DNA of 64,000 nucleotides from Falsiroseomonas sp050563535 (GCF_050563535.1 NZ_JBNXUO010000021.1:19234-83233), one strand, 5' to 3'. Counted from the stretch's first letter, positions 42,964 to 51,565 are shown. Notes: generated by a model not told the origin, from the letters alone. Made by a program: numbers and translations.

Positions 42964-45185
42964 CCAGCATCAGCCAGCTCGGCCTCCCGGTCGTCTTCAT
43001 CGGCTCCGGGGCGCCCGCCGCCGCGGACGATGTCGAGGCGATCGGCGCCCGGCGGGGCTACTGGTGGATGTGGGAGGGCGCACCGGGAGGTCCTCGCTGG
43101 TGGGTCTGTCGCGACCCCTCCGCCGGCGCAGCGGAGTGGGATGAGATCCCGAGGCTGGCGGCGATTGCCTCCGCCTATGCGCCACTCACCCATGTCGGCA
43201 CCGGCGGTGCGGCCCATCCGGCGGCGACAACCCTCTCCGCCGGCTTCATGAGTGCGGCGGACAAGTCGAAGCTCGATGGGATTGCGCCAGGCGCCCAGGT
43301 CGGCACCGTGACGAGCGTGTCGCTCGCCGTCCCCGGCATCCTCACCTCGTCTGGTGGGCCTGTCACGACCTCCGGGACGCTCACCATCGGCCTCGCCGCG
43401 CAGGGCGCCGGCACTGTGCTGGCCGGACCCGAGTCCGGCGACGCCGCGGCCCCCTCATTCCGCGCCCTGGCGGCGGGCGACATCCCGCCACTAAGCTGGT
43501 CGAAGATCGCCTCCGGCACGCCAACCACGATCTCCGGCTACGGCATCACGGATGCGCAGCCGCTCGATGCGACCCTCACCGCGCTTGCCGGCCTCAACGC
43601 GACGGCCGGCCTTGTCGAGCAGACCGGCACCGACGCCTTCACGAAGCGCGCCATCGGCGTTGGCGCCGCCACGAGCATCCCCACCCGCGGGGATGGCGAC
43701 ACGAGATGGGCGGCCCTTGCCCATGCTCACGCGGCGACCGACATCACCTCCGGAATCCTTGCAGACGCGCGCCTGTCGGGCACCTACAGCGATGTGACCT
43801 TGCGCCTGGGTGGGGCCTCGGGGAGGTCGATCTACTCCCCGACCAGCACGGGCTCGACCGCGACCTCCGGCCGCGCCTCCTCGCTCGCCGCGCTCTATCA
43901 GTCGAGCACGGCCTCAACCACCGGCGCAATCGTATTCAGGGCGCCGACTGGCGCCGCCGGCATCATGCATCTCCTTCGCGTCGAGGGCTCGCAGCACTCG
44001 CCCGCTCAGATCTTCAGCATGTCGGTCTATGGATACAAGCAGACTCTCACCTCGGGATGGAGTGGACTGCGCAAGTCCGTCGCGGGGACGACCGACGTGC
44101 AGGCGCGCTTCGGCGTCACTCCTGACGGTCGCAACTGTCTCATCCTTGGCGGCGTCGCCTCCGCATGGAGCTACCCCTCGATCGCCCTCTCCCTTGCGGT
44201 CTTCTCGTTCAGCGGTGTCACGGATGCCTATTGCGAGGGCTGGACCGTCGAACTGGTGACGGACCTTTCCGCATACACCTATGTGAGCGCCGACATCACC
44301 AATACGGTTCCGTTCGGATCGCAGCCACTCGACGCGACCCTCACCGCGCTTGCCGGCCTCAACGCGACGGCCGGCCTTGTCGAGCAGACCGGCACCGACG
44401 CCTTCACGAAGCGCGCCATCGGCGTTGGGGCAACCACGAGCGTTCCGACGCGCGCGGATGGTGATGCCAGATGGGCGGCCCTCAGCGGGCCGACCTTCAC
44501 CGGCGCGGTGCTCATCCAGCCATCCGCTTCAGTTGCGAATATCTCCCTCTCTCCGCCCTCGGGCCAGATCGCGCGTCTCGACTTCGTGCGCGGTGGCGTC
44601 AATCGCTGGCAGGTCTACATGGACGCCGCGACGGAGACCGGGGGAGGGGCCGGATCGAACTGGTCCGTTGCGCGCCACTCCGACGGCGGCGCCTTCGTGG
44701 CCGCAGCCCTGTCGATTCGGCGCAGCGACGGGCAGGCCACCTTCGAGGTGACGCCGACGGTCGGCCTCAACCAGGTCTGGCACGCAGGCAACAGCCCCTC
44801 CCTCGCGGCGCTGCGCGACGGCGTCACTGGCGCTGGCACGGACCCACTCGATGTTCCAAGGGCTACCGATCTCGGCAGCGCCGCCTTCGCCGACGCCATG
44901 GGCCTGTCCGGGATATTCGTTGGCCAGCAGAACTCCGCCTACCAGGCCGTGCCGGGGGATCATCGGCGGCTGATCGTCGCAACGTCCGGTGCGCCGGTCT
45001 ACACCCTCCCGGCGGCAGTCGATGTGCCGCCTGGATGGTGTCTTGCGGTCAAGGCGCGGGGGACGTCCATCACCGTGGCGGCCGCCGGATCCGACACGAT
45101 CGACGGCGGGTCCACGCTCTCCGTCACCACCGGAACCGCGCGCTGGATCGTGCGCAGCGGCATCGCATCCTATGAGGTGATCTGA
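42960..45185 (+). CDS. Tail fibre protein with internal repeats (741 aa)
   Basis: GTG start overlaps the previous stop. Begins with a small domain with WWMWEGAPGGPRWWVC, then phage-fibre repeats (SAADKSKLDGIAPGA; QPLDATLTALAGLNATAG, twice), beta-rich interior, and a C-terminal module like the 42406 protein (HRRLIVATSGAPVYTLPAA). Two of the repeats are almost identical DNA (43557 and 44321). Probably binds the host surface. Confidence 0.8.
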   Translation: MTSISQLGLPVVFIGSGAPAAADDVEAIGARRGYWWMWEGAPGGPRWWVCRDPSAGAAEWDEIPRLAAIASAYAPLTHVGTGGAAHPAATTLSAGFMSAADKSKLDGIAPGAQVGTVTSVSLAVPGILTSSGGPVTTSGTLTIGLAAQGAGTVLAGPESGDAAAPSFRALAAGDIPPLSWSKIASGTPTTISGYGITDAQPLDATLTALAGLNATAGLVEQTGTDAFTKRAIGVGAATSIPTRGDGDTRWAALAHAHAATDITSGILADARLSGTYSDVTLRLGGASGRSIYSPTSTGSTATSGRASSLAALYQSSTASTTGAIVFRAPTGAAGIMHLLRVEGSQHSPAQIFSMSVYGYKQTLTSGWSGLRKSVAGTTDVQARFGVTPDGRNCLILGGVASAWSYPSIALSLAVFSFSGVTDAYCEGWTVELVTDLSAYTYVSADITNTVPFGSQPLDATLTALAGLNATAGLVEQTGTDAFTKRAIGVGATTSVPTRADGDARWAALSGPTFTGAVLIQPSASVANISLSPPSGQIARLDFVRGGVNRWQVYMDAATETGGGAGSNWSVARHSDGGAFVAAALSIRRSDGQATFEVTPTVGLNQVWHAGNSPSLAALRDGVTGAGTDPLDVPRATDLGSAAFADAMGLSGIFVGQQNSAYQAVPGDHRRLIVATSGAPVYTLPAAVDVPPGWCLAVKARGTSITVAAAGSDTIDGGSTLSVTTGTARWIVRSGIASYEVI
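43557..43663 (+). repeat. Direct repeat copy 1 in the tail fibre gene (107 bp)
   Basis: Identical to 44321-44427 except for two bases, both synonymous, over 107 bp. The flanks differ, so this looks like a recent duplication or gene conversion. Confidence 0.85.
44321..44427 (+). repeat. Direct repeat copy 2 in the tail fibre gene (107 bp)
   Basis: Second copy of the 43557-43663 repeat, 764 bp downstream and in frame. Recombination between copies would delete about 255 residues of the fibre without breaking the frame (764 bp is not a multiple of 3, so an exact crossover would shift the frame unless corrected). Confidence 0.85.
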
Positions 45186-46453
45186 TGACCATCCTGCGCC
45201 CCGCCATCCTTGCGGATTTCTGCAACTCCCCAGACTTTCTCGACCCCCGCATCGCCTACTCGCGCCCCGCCGGAACCGGCTTCGCAACGAGGTTCGATCG
45301 GCACGGAAACATGGTGACAGTGCCGGCCGGCGTGCCGCGCATCGACAACGATCTCGCCACCCTCGACTGCCTCGGCCTCCTGATGGAGGAGGCGACGACC
45401 AACACTGTCTGGAATCCGAGGTGGGAGGGAACCGGCGGGACGGCGCTGACGAGTGGCAATATGCCGACGAACACCTTCTATTCCGGCGCGATGAACGGGA
45501 TCACCATCACGCGTATCGCCGACAAGGTGAAGCGCGGCATGAACGGCATGGTGCTGCGATTCGCCGGAACGGCAAGCGCCAACACCACCCTCAACTTCTT
45601 CCTCGTCTCCCCTGACACCGCCGCTTCGGCCGGGCAGAGCTGGACGATGAGCGGCTATTTCGCCCTCGACAGCGGGTCTCTTCCTGTGGGCGCCACGGCC
45701 TCTATTCGCCCCTCCGTCGTCGGAGGCAGTGCGGCGATCGGCACGACGGATTTCACCTCCCTTCTGGTTGCCGACCAGACCCCCGTCCGGGTGTCTGCGA
45801 CGGTGGCGACAGACGCCGGCGCAACTCTCGTGCGGAGTCTCTTCCGCATCTTCGTCACCTCCGGGTCGTCGCCCGTCTTCGATCTGTGGATCGGCCCCGC
45901 CCAGATGGAGCAGAAGGCGTTCGCGACCTCGCAGGTGCTCCCCGTCCCCGGCACGATCGGGGCCAACTCAAGCCGCAGCGCGGAGACTCTCAGCACGACC
46001 CTTGCGGATTGGGGCATTGTTTCTTCGAGCCTTACCGACGGCATGCTCCTCGCGAGTGGACACCTCGCGTCGGCGATCTCTGCCGCCCGCGTCCTTGCGG
46101 AACTGAGCGACGGAACGGCGAACGAACTGATTCAGATTGGGGCAACGGCCGCAACCTCGCTTGGTCGCGGCGTCATCACCGATGGCGGCATCGATCAGGC
46201 GACCCTGACCACCGCCTCCGCCCTGGCCGCCGGTTCGCACGCCATCGCGGTTCCCTTTCGGGCGGCAGATTTCGCAATGTCGGTGAACGGCGCCGCGGCA
46301 CTGACCGCGTCTGCCGGATCCGTGCCATCCATCGACCGCCTGCATATCGGCTCGAACAGGGCCGGGTCCTCGCATTGGAATGGTCGCGTTCGTCGGGTGG
46401 CGCTCTATACGCGCCGCATTGCGAACGCCCAGGCCCAGCTCCTGACGGCATAG
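45185..46453 (+). CDS. Tail adhesin with carbohydrate-binding-like and lectin-like domains (422 aa)
   Basis: The N-terminal DFLDPRIAYSRPAGTG and LLMEEATTNTVWNPRWEGTG match the head-fibre/CBM type of the 12601 protein, and the same LPVPGTIGANSSRSAETL linker leads to a C-terminal concanavalin-like domain (about 280-422, VRRVALYTRRI). Such modules bind surface sugars. Positioned after the fibre, so it is probably a receptor-binding protein of the tail. Confidence 0.7.
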   Translation: MTILRPAILADFCNSPDFLDPRIAYSRPAGTGFATRFDRHGNMVTVPAGVPRIDNDLATLDCLGLLMEEATTNTVWNPRWEGTGGTALTSGNMPTNTFYSGAMNGITITRIADKVKRGMNGMVLRFAGTASANTTLNFFLVSPDTAASAGQSWTMSGYFALDSGSLPVGATASIRPSVVGGSAAIGTTDFTSLLVADQTPVRVSATVATDAGATLVRSLFRIFVTSGSSPVFDLWIGPAQMEQKAFATSQVLPVPGTIGANSSRSAETLSTTLADWGIVSSSLTDGMLLASGHLASAISAARVLAELSDGTANELIQIGATAATSLGRGVITDGGIDQATLTTASALAAGSHAIAVPFRAADFAMSVNGAAALTASAGSVPSIDRLHIGSNRAGSSHWNGRVRRVALYTRRIANAQAQLLTA

Positions 46454-46462
46454 GGATCAGTC

Positions 46463-46972
46463 ATGCTGCACGCCTACTACCTCTTCGACGACGAGGCCTC
46501 GTTTCTGGAGGCTGCGAGCGGGATCCCGCTCGCAGCCGGCCACCTGACGGCGATCGGGGTTCTCCGCGAGCCGCCGCTCCCTGAGGCGCCCGATTCCCCT
46601 GGGGCCGCGATCCCTGGCTATCACGTTCTTGCTGCATGGACCGACGCGGAGGCGCCAGGCTTTGCTGCCGCGAGGCGCTCGCCATCGGAGGCGCCTGTGT
46701 GGTTCGCCGGGGTTCCGCGCGAGGGTCCGCGGATGGCGGTCCCCGACAGCGTGACCAATTTCCAGGCGCGAGCGATGCTCTTGCGGATCGGCCTTCTCGA
46801 CGAGGTGACAGCGGCGATCTCGGCCGCTGGTGGAGAGGCCTGGCAGGCGTGGGAGTATGCGAATGTCGTATCCCGTCACGGGGCGCTGACGACCGCCATC
46901 GCGGCGCGGTTCGACCTGACGGAGGAGCAGATCGACGCGCTCTTCCTTGAGGCCTCCGAGATCGCTGCCTGA
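46463..46972 (+). CDS. Hypothetical protein at the end of the tail module (169 aa)
   Basis: Starts 10 nt after the adhesin. The first 100 residues are a small alpha/beta domain (HAYYLFDDEASFLEAASG; YHVLAAWTDAEAP); the end (VTNFQARAMLLRIGLLDEVT, LTEEQIDALF) is like the short C-terminal domain found in tail-fibre assembly proteins. The call is based on that similarity and position. Confidence 0.6.
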   Translation: MLHAYYLFDDEASFLEAASGIPLAAGHLTAIGVLREPPLPEAPDSPGAAIPGYHVLAAWTDAEAPGFAAARRSPSEAPVWFAGVPREGPRMAVPDSVTNFQARAMLLRIGLLDEVTAAISAAGGEAWQAWEYANVVSRHGALTTAIAARFDLTEEQIDALFLEASEIAA

Positions 46973-46982
46973 ACAACCCGGA

Positions 46983-47009
46983 ATTGCCGGGTGACTTACG
47001 TCCGGCAAT
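46983..47009 (+). terminator. ATTGCCGG/CCGGCAAT hairpin after the tail module
   Basis: An 8-bp stem with an 11-nt loop, without a T-run. Its right arm touches the 47007 palindrome, so it could be a weak terminator or part of the regulatory site. Confidence 0.4.
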
Positions 47010-47026
47010 CACATAATCATGTGATT
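47007..47026 (+). promoter_or_regulatory. Long perfect palindrome AATCACAT-AATC-ATGTGATT before the lysis genes
   Basis: The longest perfect member of the family (8-4-8). It lies 13 bp before the first lysis-region ATG. An operator or promoter for the lysis cassette is the obvious possibility. Confidence 0.65.
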
Positions 47027-47039
47027 GGAGCGCCGAGCC

Positions 47040-47309
47040 ATGAAGAACGACGACTATGTCCTGATCAGCCGATCGGCGCTTGAGGAGGCCCTGGAGAGGG
47101 CGTCTGAGCAGGGCGCGACAAAGGCGCTGAGAATGGTTGGCCTGCACGACGAGAGCGCAACGCAGGACATCCGAGACCTCCGCAACCTCCTCGACGGCTT
47201 CCGTGTCGCGAAGACGGCGGCGATCAAGACGATCGCGACCTGGGTCACCGGGGGGTTCCTTGCCATCATCATGGCCAGCATCGCCGCCAGGGCCTGGATC
47301 AACGGCTGA
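47040..47309 (+). CDS. DUF6127-like membrane protein, possible holin or spanin partner (89 aa)
   Basis: The first 55 residues are a soluble helix (VLISRSALEEALERASEQGA, IRDLRNLLDGFR), then one membrane segment (TWVTGGFLAIIMASIAARAW) at the C-terminus. This layout matches DUF6127 proteins found in lysis regions. Role as holin is inferred from place and topology. Confidence 0.6.
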   Translation: MKNDDYVLISRSALEEALERASEQGATKALRMVGLHDESATQDIRDLRNLLDGFRVAKTAAIKTIATWVTGGFLAIIMASIAARAWING

Positions 47310-48646
47310 TGACAAACGAAATCCGAGACCGCAATCTTCGCCTGCTGGCCGACGCCTACACGAAGGCCGTCCGCGACGGCCACGCGCCCCGCGGCGTCAA
47401 TACGACCACCGGGCGCCGGAGTGCCATCTCCGTGGCCCAGGAGGCGACGGGCCTCAGCAAGGGGCAGCGCCAGCGGGTCATCGAGCTGCTGGACAGGCAG
47501 CATGCGGGCTGGGACAAGGTGAGCGACGAGAAGCCCCTCGCGCCGCGCTACAGCCCCATCGAGCCCGACGCCGCCGACCGGCGCGAGGTTCTCTCCCTCC
47601 GCGATGAGCTGGCGCGCGCCAAGAAGGCGCTCCGTGACCTCGACATGGGGCACATCAGCACCGAGCGCATCCTTCAGATGATCGGCTACATCAGGGAGAA
47701 CCCCCAGCCCGTTCCGGATTGGGCGTCGAGGCGCCCTGATGACGACGTTGCCGCCGGCCCTGGGATTCCGATCTTCCACTGGACGGACTGGCACATCGGC
47801 GAGACGGTCCTCCCCGAGGAGGTCTACAGCAAGAACGAATTCAATGCCGAGGTGGCAGACGAGAGGGTGCGCGCTCTCGTCGAGAAGAGTCTCTACCTCA
47901 CCTTCGAGCATGTGGTTAACCCTCGCTACCCCGGCGCCGTCATCATCCTTGGCGGAGACGCGGTATCCGGACAGCTCCATGAGGAGCTTCTCGCCACCGA
48001 CTGGTGCCCTCCGACAGTTGCCGCCGGCTGGTGCATCTCCCGCAAGGCGTGGGCTATTCGCGAGATGCTGGGCGCCTTCGAGCGTCTTGTCGTCGTCTGT
48101 GTGCCCGGCAACCACGGCAGGCTCGCCAAGCGACCCTGGGCGAAGCGCGCCGCGACGGCCTGCTTCGATCACCTCATCTATGCCGCGCTCCGCGAGATGT
48201 TCGCCGACGACGACCGGATCACCTGGGTCATCCCGCCAGATGGCGAGGCCCTGATCCAGGTTGCCGGAACCCGATACCTCGTCATGCACGGCCACGAGCT
48301 TGGCGTGAAGGGCGGTGACGGCATCATTGGCGCCCTCGGCCCGATCACCCGCGGCGCAACGAAGGTCGGCCGCGCCGAGAGGTCGGTTGGGCGGGATTTC
48401 GACGTGCTGGTGCTTGGACACTTCCACCAGGATCTCTGGCTGCCCAGCCAGGGCGTCATCGTCTCGAACACCTTCAAGGGCTTCGATGAATACGCGCGCC
48501 GCGAGCGATACAGGTTCAGCCCGGCCGCGCAGAACCTCTGGTTCAGTCACCCGAAGTGGGGGCCGAATCTCCCCTTCTCCGTCTTCCTTCAGGACCCTCC
48601 CGTGAGGGAGCCCGTCAGCTTCGTCGCCCTCGAATCCGCAGCCTGA
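47309..48646 (+). CDS. Calcineurin-like metallophosphoesterase (445 aa)
   Basis: The N-terminal 110 residues hold an HTH-like segment (SVAQEATGLSKGQRQRVIELL) and a coiled coil. The catalytic domain follows with DWHIGE (about 157), GGDAVSG (about 212), GNHGR (about 268), MHGHELG (about 327) and GHFHQD (about 370), a complete metallophosphoesterase metal set. Substrate unknown: nucleic acid or cyclic nucleotide. Unusual between two lysis genes. Confidence 0.85.
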   Translation: MTNEIRDRNLRLLADAYTKAVRDGHAPRGVNTTTGRRSAISVAQEATGLSKGQRQRVIELLDRQHAGWDKVSDEKPLAPRYSPIEPDAADRREVLSLRDELARAKKALRDLDMGHISTERILQMIGYIRENPQPVPDWASRRPDDDVAAGPGIPIFHWTDWHIGETVLPEEVYSKNEFNAEVADERVRALVEKSLYLTFEHVVNPRYPGAVIILGGDAVSGQLHEELLATDWCPPTVAAGWCISRKAWAIREMLGAFERLVVVCVPGNHGRLAKRPWAKRAATACFDHLIYAALREMFADDDRITWVIPPDGEALIQVAGTRYLVMHGHELGVKGGDGIIGALGPITRGATKVGRAERSVGRDFDVLVLGHFHQDLWLPSQGVIVSNTFKGFDEYARRERYRFSPAAQNLWFSHPKWGPNLPFSVFLQDPPVREPVSFVALESAA

Positions 48647-48656
48647 TGGAGGAACC

Positions 48657-48893
48657 ATGTCCCGCAAGAAGCCGAGCAAGCCCCTCGCCCTCAGCCCGAT
48701 CATCGCGATGGCTGAGCGAACCGTCGAGGCCGGCGCCACCAAGGCGGTGATCGTCTACATCGACAGCGAAGGCGATCGCATCGCCGTCTCCCTCCCCGAC
48801 ATGAGCGCCCTGGAGACGGCGGGCCTCCTCTCCCTCGCGATCGCCGACTTCGCGGCGAATCCGATCGAGGACATCGAGGAGATCGAGGGGTGA
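48657..48893 (+). CDS. Hypothetical protein (78 aa)
   Basis: GGAGGAACC before the ATG. Small alpha/beta protein (IIAMAERTVEAGATKAVIVY, ISLPDMSALETAGLL-type pattern). Stop overlaps the lysin GTG. Function unknown. Confidence 0.6.
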   Translation: MSRKKPSKPLALSPIIAMAERTVEAGATKAVIVYIDSEGDRIAVSLPDMSALETAGLLSLAIADFAANPIEDIEEIEG

Positions 48894-49444
48894 GCGGGGG
48901 AGACATCTTCGACCGCGCCTTCGAGCGCCTGATCGGTCACGAGGGCGGCTACACGGACAACCCGAAGGATCCCGGCAACTGGACGGGTCGAAGGGTGGGG
49001 GTGGGCGAGCTGAAGGGGACGAAATACGGCATCAGCGCCGGATCATATCCGCAGATCGACATCAAGGGCCTCACCCTCGCGGGCGCCAAGGACATCTACA
49101 GGCGTGACTATTGGGGCGCCCTGCGCTGCGACGACCTGCCCCCTCCGATTGCCTACATGACCTTCGATGCCGGCGTGAATTGTGGCGTCGGTCGCTCCGC
49201 CAGGTGGCTGCAAGGCGCAATCGGCGTCGCCGTTGACGGGTCGATCGGCCCGCGAACGATTGCCGCCGCGAAGGAGGCCGAGGGTCGTCAGGGCGGCCTG
49301 ACCGCGATCGCCGTTGAGTTCCTCTCCCAGCGGCTGATGCACCATATCATGGTGGCGGATTGGGCGTCTTTCGGCCTTGGCTGGGCGAGGCGACTCTTCA
49401 GGATCCCCTTCGAGATGATGGAGATTGCCCTGTGGACCCGCTGA
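48890..49444 (+). CDS. Endolysin, GH108 N-acetylmuramidase family (184 aa)
   Basis: Cleaves peptidoglycan at the end of infection. The N-terminus has LIGHEGGYTDNPKDPGN with the catalytic Glu of GH108 (about residue 17), then TKYGISAGSYP, YRRDYWGALRCDDLP and NCGVGRSARWLQGAIGVAVD, leading to the PG-binding part. Length 184 fits. No signal peptide, so release needs a holin. GTG start. Confidence 0.9.
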   Translation: MSGGDIFDRAFERLIGHEGGYTDNPKDPGNWTGRRVGVGELKGTKYGISAGSYPQIDIKGLTLAGAKDIYRRDYWGALRCDDLPPPIAYMTFDAGVNCGVGRSARWLQGAIGVAVDGSIGPRTIAAAKEAEGRQGGLTAIAVEFLSQRLMHHIMVADWASFGLGWARRLFRIPFEMMEIALWTR

Positions 49445-49959
49445 GCCTCGGTGGCCTCGCCATCACGCTCGCCCCAACCCTCGCGAGGTGGCTTGGCGGC
49501 TCCCCCTCGGCGCAGGAGGCACTTGCCGAGGTCGCGTCCGTTGCGCGCGAGGTGGCGGGCACCGAGGACGCGGAGAGCGTCCGCAACGCCATCGCCGCAA
49601 ACCCGGAACAGGGCGCCCAACTGAAGATCAGACTCGCCGAAATCGCGGCGCGCCTGGAGGAGGCCGAGCGCAACGCCGACAGGGAAGATCTCCTTGCCCG
49701 TCTCGCCGATGTCGCTGGCGCGAGACGCAGCAGCGAGGCCATGGCCGCCGCCGGCAGCCCGCTTGCCTATGGCGCTTTCATTGTCTCGATGGCGGTGCTG
49801 GGCCTCTTCGGATTTACGCTCATCGGCACCGCCTACGGCCTCGTGGTCCCGGACAGCATGGTGAAGCTCCTCGAATACTCCCTCATTGCGGTTCTCGGCT
49901 ATTGGGTTGGGAGTAGCGCGGGAAGCGCCGCGAAGGATCGGAGGGGACGAGAGGGATAG
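49432..49959 (+). CDS. Holin, 3TM/GTA-release type (putative, 175 aa)
   Basis: GTG start overlaps the lysin by 13 nt. A soluble coiled-coil part (ALAEVASVAREVAG, IRLAEIAARLEEAERNADRE), then two strong membrane segments (GAFIVSMAVLGLFGFTLIG; LLEYSLIAVLGYWVGSSAG) with a basic tail. The layout matches holins of the GTA-release group. It closes the late operon before the terminator. Confidence 0.7.
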   Translation: MDPLSLGGLAITLAPTLARWLGGSPSAQEALAEVASVAREVAGTEDAESVRNAIAANPEQGAQLKIRLAEIAARLEEAERNADREDLLARLADVAGARRSSEAMAAAGSPLAYGAFIVSMAVLGLFGFTLIGTAYGLVVPDSMVKLLEYSLIAVLGYWVGSSAGSAAKDRRGREG

Positions 49960-49978
49960 TCGCCGCCCCAATCAACGC

Positions 49979-50024
49979 AAAACCCCCACCGCCAGGGATC
50001 ATCCCTAGCGGTGGGGGTTCTTTT
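49979..50024. terminator. Strong bidirectional terminator between convergent operons
   Basis: AACCCCCACCGC pairs with GCGGTGGGGGTT, with an inner CAGGGA/TCCCT stem. T-rich tails occur on both sides (CTTTTC on plus, TTTTGCG on minus). It ends both the late plus-strand operon and the minus-strand 50-53 kb operon. Confidence 0.9.
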
Positions 50025-50041
50025 CTTGTTTCTGCGCCACC

Positions 50042-50464
50042 TCATGAGGCCCGCGATCTGCGGGCCGCGCGCCGCTCTGCGGCTCGCCTTATCCACAGCG
50101 GCGGCTTCAGGAGGACGCGTCGTCGGCTGACCTCGCGAAGGGAGGATGGCGGTGCGGCAGTCTCGGCGGCCGGTGCCTCCTCGATCACCTCGTAGAGGTC
50201 CTCCACGACATGCGGCCAATGGAATTGCGGGGGCGGCGTCTGGTGGGTCGCCGGTGCCGCCTCAGGATGCGTCGAGGCCTCGCGGCGCAGAAGCCGCCGT
50301 AGCTGGGCGTCGGTGTTCGCGATTGCTCTGTGGTCGCCGGGTGTCTTTGAGGTGAATGCAACGCCTGTCGCTTCTGGATGCCGCAGGCGTAGGTGCCCGC
50401 CGCCGGTCTGTTCGATCTGCCATCCCTGACTCCTCCACCTTCGGAGGTGCTCGGACATCTTCAT
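50042..50464 (-). CDS. HicA-fold-like protein (140 aa)
   Basis: The first 65 residues resemble HicA/dsRBD-like domains: LRRWRSQGWQIEQTGGGHLR, then HPEATGVAFTSKTPGDHRA with the GGGH and TPGDHR pieces. The remaining 75 residues are Pro- and Arg-rich with no family. Last gene of the minus operon. A toxin role is not implied; the catalytic His fits RNA binding. Confidence 0.55.
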   Translation of the reverse strand: MKMSEHLRRWRSQGWQIEQTGGGHLRLRHPEATGVAFTSKTPGDHRAIANTDAQLRRLLRREASTHPEAAPATHQTPPPQFHWPHVVEDLYEVIEEAPAAETAAPPSSLREVSRRRVLLKPPLWIRRAAERRAARRSRAS

Positions 50465-50483
50465 TCAGCGGCGATCCTCGTTC

Positions 50484-51230
50484 CTACCGCAGCCCGTCCC
50501 CGCTTGGCCGAAGCGGAACCCACACCTTGATGCCGGCTCGCCCTGCGCGAGCGATCATGTCGGCGGTTCCCCGGCTCGGGTTGCTCGCGTCGCTCGGAAA
50601 AGCCACGACGCCGTCCGGTCTTCCCTCGTCCAGCATGCGCTGGTTGCGCTTCGCTCCAGCGGCCCTGCCGTCGCCCGCCCAATCAGCGTCATACCTCTCG
50701 ATCCGAACGCCGCTACTTGCGGCCCACTGTTCGGCGATGCGATCCGCCCCTCTCGCGCCGCCGTGGATGAGGCATGATATACCCCGCCTCAGGTGAAGCC
50801 GGTCAAGGGCGGTGTAGAGCCCAAGGCTGTCATCGAAGTCTCGGCTACCGCAGACAAGAACTCTCATCGCCCTCGACCCACATCGGATGCGCCACAATTC
50901 GGTTGCCTGACACGCGCTACCAGGCCTACCAAACATATCGGACAGGCCTGACGCGCTGCGAAGGACATGCAGGAGGTCTCTGTTCTCGGCGATATACTCA
51001 TCCCACAACTCTCCGTAGAGCCCCCTGACCTCCACGAGGTTAATGGGGGGCCTGCCCTTGGCAGCCCGCCATTCGAGCCCCGTCGATCCGTCCTCGAAGA
51101 CCTTGGATGACTGGTAGATCTCCTCGATCGTCCGGTTGCCGCGCGCCCTGATGCGGGCGCAGAGGGCGCTGAATCGCCGGTCTCCGCGCGTGCTGCACTC
51201 CAGGAATGGGGCGGACCCATGCCTGATCAT
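50484..51230 (-). CDS. NADAR-like domain fused to SLOG (DUF2493) domain (248 aa)
   Basis: ATG overlaps the previous stop (ATGA) with GGAGG upstream. Residues 1-118 (RTIEEIYQSSKVFEDGSTGL, LLHVLRSASGLSDMFGRPG, ATELWRIR) resemble the order of motifs in NADAR proteins, weakly. Residues about 124-248 start MRVLVCGSRDF and contain HGGARGADRIAEQWA, a clear SLOG/DUF2493 Rossmann nucleotide-binding domain. Because the Met is in frame, two proteins could be made. Nucleotide or ADP-ribose binding is inferred. Confidence 0.7.
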   Translation of the reverse strand: MIRHGSAPFLECSTRGDRRFSALCARIRARGNRTIEEIYQSSKVFEDGSTGLEWRAAKGRPPINLVEVRGLYGELWDEYIAENRDLLHVLRSASGLSDMFGRPGSACQATELWRIRCGSRAMRVLVCGSRDFDDSLGLYTALDRLHLRRGISCLIHGGARGADRIAEQWAASSGVRIERYDADWAGDGRAAGAKRNQRMLDEGRPDGVVAFPSDASNPSRGTADMIARAGRAGIKVWVPLRPSGDGLR

Positions 51231-51565
51231 TCCCCTGGCCTCCACACCTTGATTCCAGCCTCAAGGGCGCGCCTCACGAATTCATCGATCCGCTCGCCGC
51301 CAGGAAAGGCGACCATCGTCTCTGCGCGTCCGTCGGCAAGAATTGCGTCGATCGGGTCCGCGGATCCAGGTATCCGGCGGTCTCTTGCGTAGGTGGTTGA
51401 GCCAACAAGGCGCGAGATCGCCCATTGGCCGGCGATCTCGCTTGCGCCCCCATCGTCTTCGCGAAGAAGGGTTGAGATGGTGTGCTTGCGATGGACGCGG
51501 TCAAGGCATGTCCAGATGAAGTCGCGCCGGGAGTAGTCGGCTCCGCCGCACACAATCAGCCTCAC
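51227..51565 (-). CDS. Second, degenerate SLOG/DUF2493-like protein (112 aa)
   Basis: GTG start overlaps the previous stop. MRLIVCGGADYSRRDFIWTC matches the GSRDF start of SLOG proteins, but the HGGARGAD loop is replaced by DDGGASEIAGQW. The end (METMVAFPGG-like pattern, then RALEAGIKVW) parallels the neighbour's IARAGRAGIKVW. Tandem paralogue of the downstream fusion protein. Confidence 0.65.
   Translation of the reverse strand: MRLIVCGGADYSRRDFIWTCLDRVHRKHTISTLLREDDGGASEIAGQWAISRLVGSTTYARDRRIPGSADPIDAILADGRAETMVAFPGGERIDEFVRRALEAGIKVWRPGE

Noticed and set aside
49337..49353. CACCAT-ATC-ATGGTG palindrome within the endolysin gene
   Set aside because: Lies inside coding sequence (HHIMV), with a different core and spacer from the regulatory family; probably chance.
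50042..50464. HicA toxin of a HicAB pair
   Set aside because: Only the N-terminal fold is similar and no HicB partner is next to it; a toxin-antitoxin pair is not supported.
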